In this document: piece by piece, positions 56,999 to 64,000 of the stretch
Layout of the letters: every line of letters begins with the position of its first letter
Position numbering within the stretch: position 1 is the first letter of the stretch
Made by a program: the position numbers and the translations under genes
Assembly: GCA_036924285.1 (NCBI GenBank)
Contig: JAYKYS010000016.1
Location: forward strand, 310,001-374,000
Reading direction: 5' to 3'
DNA: 64,000 nucleotides
Source: Asterella californica
Taxonomy: Eukaryota > Streptophyta > Marchantiopsida > Marchantiales > Aytoniaceae
The notes under the pieces: generated by a model
Database searches by the model: none
Told to the model about the DNA's origin: nothing
What the model saw: the letters and a program-made list of their open reading frames with translations, nothing else

Positions 56999-58700
56999 AT
57001 GGATCATAAGGGCGCTGCTGCTGCTACTTCTACGACTGCTGCATCTACGTCTACTGCAGCATCTTCAGTAGCACCATCGGCTACAGCAACACCTACATCT
57101 GGTCTGGATACGGCTGAGATTCTAAAGACGCTTGCGGCCCTGGTCCAATAGCATCTGAACATTGGAGGAGGTGAGTTAAAATCCACCAAGGTTTTGCAAG
57201 CCATAGTGAATACGTGTGGAAGGTTTGAAGGAAGAGATATTTCTAGATATCTACGTGAGTATAGAGGAGAGATGGAGCTGGTTAGAGTTACTGGTGCTGA
57301 GATGATAGCAAGTTTTGAGTTAGCTGTCATTCCTGAGTTGCGGGACCAAGTTAGGGATGTACAGAGAAGAAACCTTGGAATCTGGATGAGTTTTGAGCGA
57401 TCTCTTCGAGAGGAGTTTCTTGAAGAATATTCAGAGAGAGTTACTAGGAGGACGTTTATGGACTGGGTTGAGCAGCAACCTGATCGTATGATGAGCTTGA
57501 ATGAGTTGCTAAGAGAGTTTGATCGGAGATACCGACAACTTTCAACTCTTGAGCGCATAACCTTAGATGCTAAGAGAACAGAGGTTTTCTTGCAAGCTAC
57601 CGATGATGTTACGGCAAATAGATTATGCTTCATGTTAGCAGATCGATCGACTGAAGGAGGTGTTACTATGGATTGGGGGAGAGTTGAGGATGTTGTGGCT
57701 GTACTGACGAGGCACAAGAGGGGAAGAGTGGCTGTAGGAGGACGTCCGTTTGCAAAAGTGGTTACTCAACCTTATGCTGCTCCTCAAGTATAGAAGCCTT
57801 TGGCTCCTGCTTCCAGACCTGTTGTCCAGCTGCAGTTCCTTTGATGTCAATTGTGCCAGTTCCTGCACAAAGGGCACCTGTTCAGAGACCTGCGGAGAAC
57901 CATGGTCAACAGAATCAGATTGAAGATCTTATCCGACAAATGCGAGAACTGAAGGTGGAGCTAGCTGGCTTGCAGAGGGAGCAGCCACTGGTGTCTGCTG
58001 CTGCACGTCTAGGAGGTGCTCCTGTTCGTAGATGTATATGGTGTGATAGTCTTGATCATTTTTGAGGAGACTGTCAAGAGCTCACAGCTGCTTTGCGAGA
58101 TGGTGTGGTTCGCTATCAGAACGGTAGGCTGCACCTTTCTTCTACTGGAGAGCCGTTGAGCATGCAGTTTGGACGAGGAGGCATGAGGAGTCTACCTCAG
58201 ATTGCTGCAGCTGCAACAGCAACTGTGTTGATGGCACCGCTGGTAAATTCTGATGTATATGCTGGGCATATTGAAGTCTCTTCTAGTCCTACATTGCTAG
58301 ATAAGATTGCTGAGAAGAGTGTGGCTCCAGTTCCTTCTGAGATACTGAAGAGAGGAGCCGAGTCTATTCGTAGGGTCACAGGATGAAGAGATCTTGTAGA
58401 TGCTGCTTCTATCAGAGCATTCTTGGATGTAGATAGACACGTTCATTGGCAAGATGCTTCAGTGGAGGAAAAGAGACGACGAGAAACCTCTGAACTTGAT
58501 ATTGGAGTTCTGAGGAGACTAGAGATAGACGGAGGGTCACAAGGAGTCGAGCAGCTCCTCTAGAAGACATCCCCTCTACTTCTCAAGCTCCTCTATCTTC
58601 ACCAAGTCAGATGGAGGACGTGCAGAGATCCCAGCAGGAGCCAACGGTGGCTGGAAGGAGGTTTACTGCCCAAGAGAAGGGGAAGGGACAACTATGTACA
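56999..58700 (+). pseudogene. Element I gag with nonsense mutations
   Basis: Starts at the ATG 56999 with an Ala/Thr-rich leader. TAG at 57149-57151 interrupts the frame, which continues to a TAG at 57791: RFEGRDISRYLREYRGEMEL, ELAVIPELRDQVRDVQRRNL, EEFLEEYSERVTRRTFMDWV (capsid). A frame change leads to 57841-58065 with RRCIWCDSLDHF, where TGA replaces the next codon of the zinc knuckle (CX2CX4HX4C otherwise kept: GDC follows). 58093-58386 continues (RDGVVRYQNGRLHLSSTGEP). The stops look like CAG-to-TAG and CGA-to-TGA changes. The 237-codon frame on the opposite strand here is a shadow. Confidence 0.87.
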
Positions 58701-58869
58701 GTACAACTACTCTCTGAATCTTGAGAAGGCTCTTCACCAGCCTCTTGTGATCCCTCAGGCTGCTCAAACGGGATCATAGCAGCAGTAGATCCTTCACTCT
58801 TGCTATCCCGTCCTACAAGAGTGGTTTCAGAAAACCCTTACTCCTGCAAATAGGAGAATCTCTCAAAGT

Positions 58870-59553
58870 CTATCGGTTTCGTTCGTGATTTGTACGAACG
58901 GTCAGAAACTGCACAGAACGTCTATCATTTGGACTACGGATTCTAGCGTAATGAGATCCGTCATCCATCACCTTGGTCTCCATCCAAACTGCAGTGATAT
59001 AAGGTTGATCAAGAATCACTGGATACGAAGCAGAAGACTGCAAGAAGAAGTGCTGATCTACATCCACATCACATATCTTCACCTTCACGTTAGGACAAGC
59101 GCCGTATAGCTCATCTTTCTGATTGTTTGCAGCACATAACACCCAACCATGGTTCAGCTCGATAGACCACTGACCTCTCTCGTACACCTCCCGTGACATG
59201 ATGTTGATCTCAGATCTGTGATCAACCAAGGCAGCAACAAGTTCATGTAAACTCCCAAGGCGAACTCGTGTAGTAGTCGTAGCACGAACCCAATGTCTTT
59301 TTCTGAAGTCACTATCACTAGCTGGACTCTCCTCGTTAGCTTCCTCATCGTCGAACTCAATAGTGTTGGTATCAGCAAATAACGCTTCTTGCTGGTAGCC
59401 CTGGTCATCAACTTCTTGAAAATGCACCTTTCCAAACTCTGCATCATTCACAGGAGCTCTTACCACATCTATCATTTGGCTTTCTACTTGTTCAGACATC
59501 ACTTGTCTCTTGCGCTTGATGACTTTAAGTTCTGATGATTGGAGTGAGTTCAC
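58870..59553 (-). pseudogene. Aspartic protease segment, inverted within element I
   Basis: Minus-strand frame of 227 codons. The C-terminal half has the retroviral-type protease fold: LHELVAALVDHRSEINIMSR (D-x-R-S in place of DTGS/DSGA, active-site Gly changed), CAANNQKDELYGACPNVKVK, ASYPVILDQPYITAVWMETK (the I-LG.pfl equivalent), YARIRSPNDRRSVQFLTVR. The upstream part is acidic linker. Neighbouring gag, linker and RT are all on the plus strand, so this block is back-to-front. Two readings: an internal inversion of element I, or a separate minus-strand insertion. That gag ends and the RT linker begins right at its edges favours inversion. Confidence 0.75.
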
Positions 59554-59559
59554 GTGAGT

Positions 59560-60370
59560 AGATGATCTGACTGAGAAGAGTAGAAGGCTGATGGAGGAGT
59601 ATGCAGCAAATCTGCACTGTACAGGAGTTCTGAAGGAAGACGAGATGATTTATGAGGAGTTTGTAGGTGTACAGTCTTTTGTTCGTTGGCTGGATGATGT
59701 AGATAGGTTGATGGAGCGGATGGGAGGTAGGGTGGTGATCCCCATCCATTCTCGTGAAGTCTATGAGGAGATTGTCTCGTACTTGCGGTATCATCCTCAT
59801 CCGAGACTGGAGAATGGATGGAAAGATGCAATCTGTTGGTGTGGCTCTCAGCAGGAAGCGGAAGTACACGCCAAGTATAAGCTGTAGCGAGGAAGGTGAA
59901 GCTTGTGGCGACCCAATTATCTGTGGATTCTCAACAGCAGATAGAGTTAGCGGCTACTGAGCCTGTGCTTAGAGATCCTAAACAGGTAGGACACAAGTTC
60001 AATCAAGAGACACTCGAGGAGCTCCAAATAGGAGGGGGTGGCTTCTTGACTGAAGTTGAGAAACGAGCTTTCGAGAAGATGATAGTTAGTCATGGTAAGA
60101 CATTTTCTTTCTCAGCTGGAGATTGGTTGTGTGGATCCTAGTGTGATAGCTCCGATGGTTATCTTCATTGTTCCTCACGTACCTTGGAACTTGAAGCCGA
60201 TTCTAGTCCCTCGTGTCTTACTACCGAAGGTCACTGAGTTGCTGAAAGAGAAGATACGGATGAGTATTCTTGAATTGTCTATGGCTCCGTACTCTAGCCG
60301 ATGATTCACAGTACCTAAGAAGACAAGAGCTCTGTGCTTCATCCAAGACTTGCAGCCTGCCAACAACATC
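59560..60370 (+). pseudogene. Element I linker between protease and RT
   Basis: 59591-59887: SRRLMEEYAANLHCTGVLKE and FVRWLDDVDRLMERMGG, a helical, acidic segment. 59896-60141: LAATEPVLRDPKQVGHKFNQ and LTEVEKRAFEKMIVSHGKTF, the usual pre-RT segment. RT fingers follow in other frames (60150-60300 EKIRMSILELSMAPYSS; 60300-60390 KKTRALCFIQDLQPANNITI). At least three frame changes. Confidence 0.75.
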
Positions 60371-60895
60371 ACGATTCGAAATGTCGGGACATGACATGTG
60401 GTTGATGAAGTAGCTGAGGCGTTTGCTGGAAGGTCAATCTACTCTATTGGAGATCTGTTTTCAGGTTATGATCAGTTTCAACTTGCTTTGGAGAGTAGAG
60501 ACTTGACTACCATGCGTACACCTTTGGGGTTGATGCGGATGTGTACTCTTCCTCAAGGTGTGACAAACTCAGTAGCCCATATGCAGAATGCGATGCATAA
60601 AGTGTTACGAGAGTTTGTACTTGAGGTAACTATCCCGTTTCTGGATGATATTATCATGAAAGGTTATCCGGTGGATGACAAGGACGAAGTAGTGACTTCT
60701 GATGGTTGCAGAAAGTTTGTTGCAGACCACATTCAAGATGTGGAGAAGATTCTGACACGTTTGGAGGAGATACACCTAACTCTGTCAGATACCAAATCTC
60801 GCTTTGGAATGTTAGAGATTGTGGTGGTGGGTCATCTGTGTGGTACTTCTGGAAGGCGTCCGAATCCAGAGAAGATAGATGCTATAGCAAGATAG
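60371..60895 (+). pseudogene. Element I reverse transcriptase palm
   Basis: 165-codon frame: AEAFAGRSIYSIGDLFSGYD (catalytic Asp), SRDLTTMRTPLGLMRMCTLP, QGVTNSVAHMQNAMHKVLRE, and VTIPFLDDIIMKGYPVDDKD (FLDD catalytic pair near 60642-60653). This is the gypsy RT group with T-P-L-G-L and FLDD signatures. Catalytic residues intact. It continues into the thumb (RLEEIHLTLSDTKSRFGMLE) where a stop at 60893 and a frame change intervene. Confidence 0.92.
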
Positions 60896-61323
60896 CTGAC
60901 TATACCAACATCACTGAGGTTCGACGGTTCTTGGGAGCTTGTGTGTTCTTTCGTGTGAGAATTCCTCATTATGCACACATTGCCGAGCCTCTGTATGCAC
61001 TTCTGAGAAAAGGGAGGAGGTTTACTTGGCGGCAAGAACATCACGGGACGATGGAGCAGCTAAAGGAGATTCTGAAGTCTCCACCTGTACTAAGGAGGCT
61101 AAATTACGAGAGTGGGAGACCTGTGGTACTGACTGTTGATACGAGTCCAAAGGCGATTGGACGGGCGGTTGGTCAAGAAGATGCAGAAGGTGTGCGGTTT
61201 GTTTCAAGGTTTGGAGCTCGGATTTTAACAGATAGACAACGAAACTATCCTCAGGTGAAACGTGAGTTGTGGAGAGCTGTTACTGCTATGAAGGTAGATC
61301 GAGAATTCTTGATAGGTGCCCGT
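60896..61323 (+). pseudogene. Element I connection and RNase H, cut by insertion
   Basis: TNITEVRRFLGACVFFRVRI (connection), then SGRPVVLTVDTSPKAIGRAV (RNase H first Asp), GVRFVSRFGARILTDRQRNY, KRELWRAVTAMKVDREFLIG (Glu). The family normally continues with an E-TD-LPL type block; here sequence changes at 61324 to the terminus of an LTR in the opposite orientation. The rest of the element should lie beyond the inserted element, right of the window. Confidence 0.88.
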
Positions 61324-62104
61324 TGTCGAGTTGAGAGTCTTTCTTGGGGAGGGCGGACCTCCTGACTGTGATCGATCAGAGAAAAATGACCAGAAAAGAA
61401 AATAGGTTGCTGCTGACGATGTGATCTCGAAACACTGCTCCTTGTGCTCACCAATTACAAAAACAAGCACTCAAACACACCCTGGGTACACACATAGGTC
61501 TCTCAAGATTCAAATAACTTTATTACAGTGTCGTCTGCACCACCAATTTCTCCAACTGTACAGAAAATCTCTCTCTTCCTCTCATGCGCACCTGTCTTCA
61601 CCCGTCAAGCCAAAAGTCTACCCAGTACGTCTCAATCCGAACCTAATAGTGAAATTCGGACCCCTGAATCTTATTCCTCTCTTTGCCTCAACTGAAACTC
61701 TCAGAAATTTGATCATGCGTCGATCAAAAGTCCTCCGTAGATTTTCAAACGATCTCTCTCAATAAAACTGCCTCCTGAGAGTAATTTCTCCTCCGTACAG
61801 TTTATTGGACGACGTCCAAGCTTAAAACTCTTGCCCCTCTTCCTACGATGGTCTCCCAATTCAATCTGTCTCCAATTTGATCTTTCCCCAGCTTCTTAGC
61901 TTCTCCTGCGTGTTCCGCTTCAGCTCTCTCCGAAAACCTTCCTTTGCAAAAAAAAACTCTCCTCCCGATCCCAAGTCGCCGCAGGTATTTTACCTAAAAG
62001 TAAAGACCCCAGCTTAAGCTGCCCCCCTGCTGTCCTTATCAGCGCAGTCACTTATCAGAAGCAGGGCCTTAGCTAAGCTGCCCCCCCTCTTAAACTCTAA
62101 TTCT

Positions 62105-62590
62105 CCTCCTTCCGCCTCCGCTGTAATCTTCCGCTTCAAGCTTCTGTTGTAATCTTCCGCTTCCATTGTAGTTTTCCGCTTCCACTGTAATATTCCGCTT
62201 CCGCTGTAGTTTTCCGCTTCAAGCTTCCGCGGTAATCTTCCGCTTCCGCTGTAGTTTTCCGCTTCCGCTGTAATATTCCGCTTCAAGCTTCCGCGGTAAT
62301 CTTCCGCTTCCGCTGTAGTTTTCCGCTTCCGCTGTAATCTTCCGCTTCAAGCTTCCGCGGTAATCTTCCGCTTCCGCTGTAGTTTTCCGCTTCCGCTGTA
62401 ATCTTCCGCTTCAAGCTTCTGTTGTAATCTTCCACTTCCACTGTAGTTTTCCGCTTCCACTGTAATATTCCGCTTCAAGCTTCCGCGATAATCTTCCGCT
62501 TCCGCTGTAATCTTCCGCTTCAAGCTTCCGCGGTAATCTTCCGCTTCCGCTGTAGTTTTCCGCTTCCACTGTAATCTTTCGCTTTAATTT
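62105..62590. repeat. Minisatellite of CTTCCGCTT-type units in the LTR
   Basis: Monomers of about 19 bases (TTCCGCTTCCGCTGTAGTT, TTCCGCTTCCGCTGTAATA) plus a 26-base variant containing TTCAAGCTTCCGCGG. Three monomers form a higher-order unit of 64 bases that repeats several times. On the minus strand it leaves a repeating open frame (AEAENYSGSG). The related LTR at 29311 lacks it. Confidence 0.92.
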
Positions 62591-62677
62591 TAAGACCCCA
62601 TCTAAAGCTGTTCCTCTGCTGTCCTTATGCGTACATAATATTCAGCAAAAGTTTCCCGTGCCCTCGATGCCATCTTG

Positions 62678-62808
62678 ATGCCACCCTGAATATACTACAA
62701 GCCATCCAATGTAGGCCGAAGCCCCAACACTTATGAGGCTGCCCCACAGGGCTCACAGCCCCTCCATATGCGCACCAGGTATCTCCCATAGTATATTCAG
62801 GATGGCAT
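62678..62808 (-). other. Conserved stem-forming LTR segment, copy 2
   Basis: 62678-62697 pairs with 62789-62808 at 19 of 20 positions; the counterpart is 29761-29888. Between the arms lies a small GGGCT...AGCCC hairpin (62756-62770). Confidence 0.65.
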
Positions 62809-62930
62809 GCGGAGGCTTAGGCCAGGAAGCCCACGATTAAGGGAGATACCGGTCTCCCGCCCCTAGATATGCAGGACGTGGCTGCATATCCAACATAGAC
62901 TCCCTTCCAGGAGGCCAACATGCCGGAATA

Positions 62931-63013
62931 GGAACCAGAGGCCAGGGGGGATTGATCCTGAGACCACTTCTCTCCTAGGCAGGCGCCCTATCACTGGGAT
63001 GGCCTTTGGTTCC
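62931..63013 (-). ncRNA. tRNA-like segment within the LTR
   Basis: 83 bases on the minus strand. The ends pair as an acceptor-like stem: GGAACCA with TGGTTCC, then GGCC with GGCC after a two-base mismatch. GGATCAATCC (plus 62949-62958) fits the RNA polymerase III B-box consensus GGWTCRANNC; TAGGGCGCCTG 30 bases upstream resembles a partial A box. The homologous site in the other LTR keeps the B box (30059-30068) but not the full stem. I could not draw a complete cloverleaf, so this is a tRNA-derived or tRNA-mimicking element at best, not a tRNA gene. Confidence 0.4.
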
Positions 63014-63505
63014 GTTCAAGAAGGTAAAAACTTTTGTACATATGTTTACTTGAAGAAATTTTTCTGTAAGATCTTTACTAGTCTTTCCTATACTAAGTTC
63101 TCTATACAACTCCGTTTTTAATGAACAAGGAGTCAAAACTATAGTATTTGTGAACACCTACACGCTCACGCTATCCGATTCTGAGTTCGAGTCACGAACC
63201 AGAATCGACAGATTTCCCTCTTTCACATATTTCACAGCCTAAAACTCGTACTAACTATTGCTTAAAACACTTTCTGTCAAAACTAGAAGCATGAGGTCAC
63301 TCTCCTCGTCGAGCTTTGCATTCTGGTGTCTCTCGACTCCTTTAGGGGTGATATTCTAACCCAAGCTTGGGGGCAGCTTGTCAAGCATAGCCCCAGCTTA
63401 GCTCCTGCATAGCTTGTTAAGCTGCAGGGCAGCTTCCTTTACACAATATAGAAAAAAGTCTCTCTGTAATACTTTTCACTGTATAGATCTATGTACAATA
63501 CGACA

Positions 63506-63517
63506 TTCACCCTTTCC
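63506..63517 (-). promoter_or_regulatory. Polypurine tract of element J
   Basis: The minus strand reads GGAAAGGGTGAA immediately before the LTR start TGTCG. Placement between integrase stop and LTR is as expected for the plus-strand cDNA primer. Confidence 0.7.
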
Positions 63518-63550
63518 AAACCTGCACATCCTCTGGTATGCGCCAATCCG

Positions 63551-64000
63551 TCACCGATCCTCGTGGTCCTCCGAATCGTCCTCGCTCTCTTCGACCGTCT
63601 CAGAAAAGTCTTCATTTGCTCCTATCTGCTCTGAACCTAAGAACTCAGCTAGCTCCACAGTCTCCCCTCTCTTCTTGAATAACTTCACTCGTTTCTCGGC
63701 AACTGGAAGCCTTAAAGGCGTGCCATCTAGCTCTTGCAAGGAATAAGTAGCATTCTGATGTACATCAAAGACAAGGTAAGGGCCAAACCACCTTCTCGAA
63801 AACTTTCGAATTGTAGAGTGTTGGTTCTCCAATGTGCTGTCGTATACCAACACCCAGTCCCCAACTTGTATCGGTTTTGGTCGTAGTCTATGAGTCTTAT
63901 CAAACCTCTCCTTGTTCCCAAGTCGAGCCGCCTTCAACCGTCGCTGCGCTTCAGAGAGATCCTCCTCTCTACATTCTAGCTGTCTGATTCGTAGTGAGAG
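63551..64000 (-). CDS. Gypsy integrase C-terminus (element J), partial
   Basis: Open to the window edge. ECREEDLSEAQRRLKAARLG, then VGDWVLVYDSTLENQHSTIR, KFSRRWFGPYLVFDVHQNAT and YSLQELDGTPLRLPVAEKRV form the GPY/F-type integrase tail, which contacts DNA and influences target choice. The end is strongly acidic (ETVEESEDDSEDHED) and the stop is at 63551-63553. There is no chromodomain. No stop or frameshift is seen in the 450 visible bases, so this may be the youngest element here. The rest of pol lies right of the window. Confidence 0.88.
   Translation of the reverse strand, partial: LSLRIRQLECREEDLSEAQRRLKAARLGNKERFDKTHRLRPKPIQVGDWVLVYDSTLENQHSTIRKFSRRWFGPYLVFDVHQNATYSLQELDGTPLRLPVAEKRVKLFKKRGETVELAEFLGSEQIGANEDFSETVEESEDDSEDHEDR

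Larger units (their letters stand above)
61324..63505 (-). repeat. 3' LTR of element J (2182 bp)
   Basis: Matching termini: TGTCG at 61324-61328 and CGACA at 63501-63505. It aligns with the LTR at 29311-30611. The right edge abuts a purine-rich tract on the coding strand, and the left edge lies exactly at the break in element I RNase H. Target-duplication candidate on the left: CCCGT (61319-61323). Internal features: a minisatellite, a tRNA-like segment and a long stem (separate entries). The size difference from the 1301-bp copy is partly the minisatellite. Confidence 0.85.

Noticed and set aside
57004..57717. Long minus-strand ORF (237 codons)
   Set aside because: Antisense shadow of the plus-strand gag, rich in Ser/Thr/Leu with no motif; the plus strand shows clear capsid homology.

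Overview
This window looks like nuclear DNA from a streptophyte plant, most likely a non-seed lineage (bryophyte, lycophyte or streptophyte alga). Three things point there: spliceosomal GT-AG introns; one intact single-copy gene whose N-terminus is a plant-type importin-alpha IBB domain; and a Ty3/gypsy retrotransposon carrying a DNMT3-like cytosine methyltransferase, a combination reported from charophytes. There are no operons, phage genes or CRISPR arrays. I cannot name the species.

The window is mostly layered, decayed retrotransposons. From left to right: (A) 112-1755, the gag and 5' LTR of a minus-strand gypsy element with an initiator-Met-type primer site, cut by the window edge. (B) 8.5-12.9 kb, a broken minus-strand chromovirus-like gypsy (gag, protease, RT, RNase H, integrase) with a fragment of another element's gag inside its integrase. 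(C) 13.0-22.5 kb, a minus-strand gypsy with the order gag - protease - DNMT3-like methyltransferase - RT - RNase H - integrase - PHD finger. It is split in its RNase H/integrase linker by a 5'-truncated LINE (14.9-17.0 kb) that begins with an inverted copy of the same gypsy's integrase. (D) 25.8-27.3 kb, a frameshifted plus-strand coiled-coil ORF of unknown role. (E) 27.8-30.6 kb, gag plus 5' LTR of another minus-strand gypsy. (F) 31.5-33.8 kb, a pair of diverged direct repeats ending beside an integrase remnant. (G) 37.5-41.3 kb, an intact nine-exon importin-alpha gene (531 codons). (H) 42-55 kb, AT-rich DNA without recognisable genes, with a LINE remnant and several local duplications. (I) 54.9-61.3 kb, a plus-strand gypsy with an apparently inverted protease segment. 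(J) 61.3-64.0 kb, the 3' LTR and integrase C-terminus of a minus-strand gypsy inserted into (I); its LTR is the same family as the one at 29.3-30.6 kb.

The most notable object is element (C). It once joined a DNA-methylation writer (DNMT3-type domain with a PCQ catalytic loop) and a histone-tail-reader type module (PHD finger) in one retrotransposon coding region. The copy is dead: a (GA)n slip, a TGG-to-TGA change, a lysine replacing the catalytic-motif glutamate, and other frameshifts. Other points worth attention are the LINE-gypsy chimera, the tRNA-like and long-range stem structures shared by the two related LTRs, and two near-contiguous perfect hairpins (1451-1510 and 51425-51479).

All calls come from reading the sequence and from recalled protein-family motifs. 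No database search was run.
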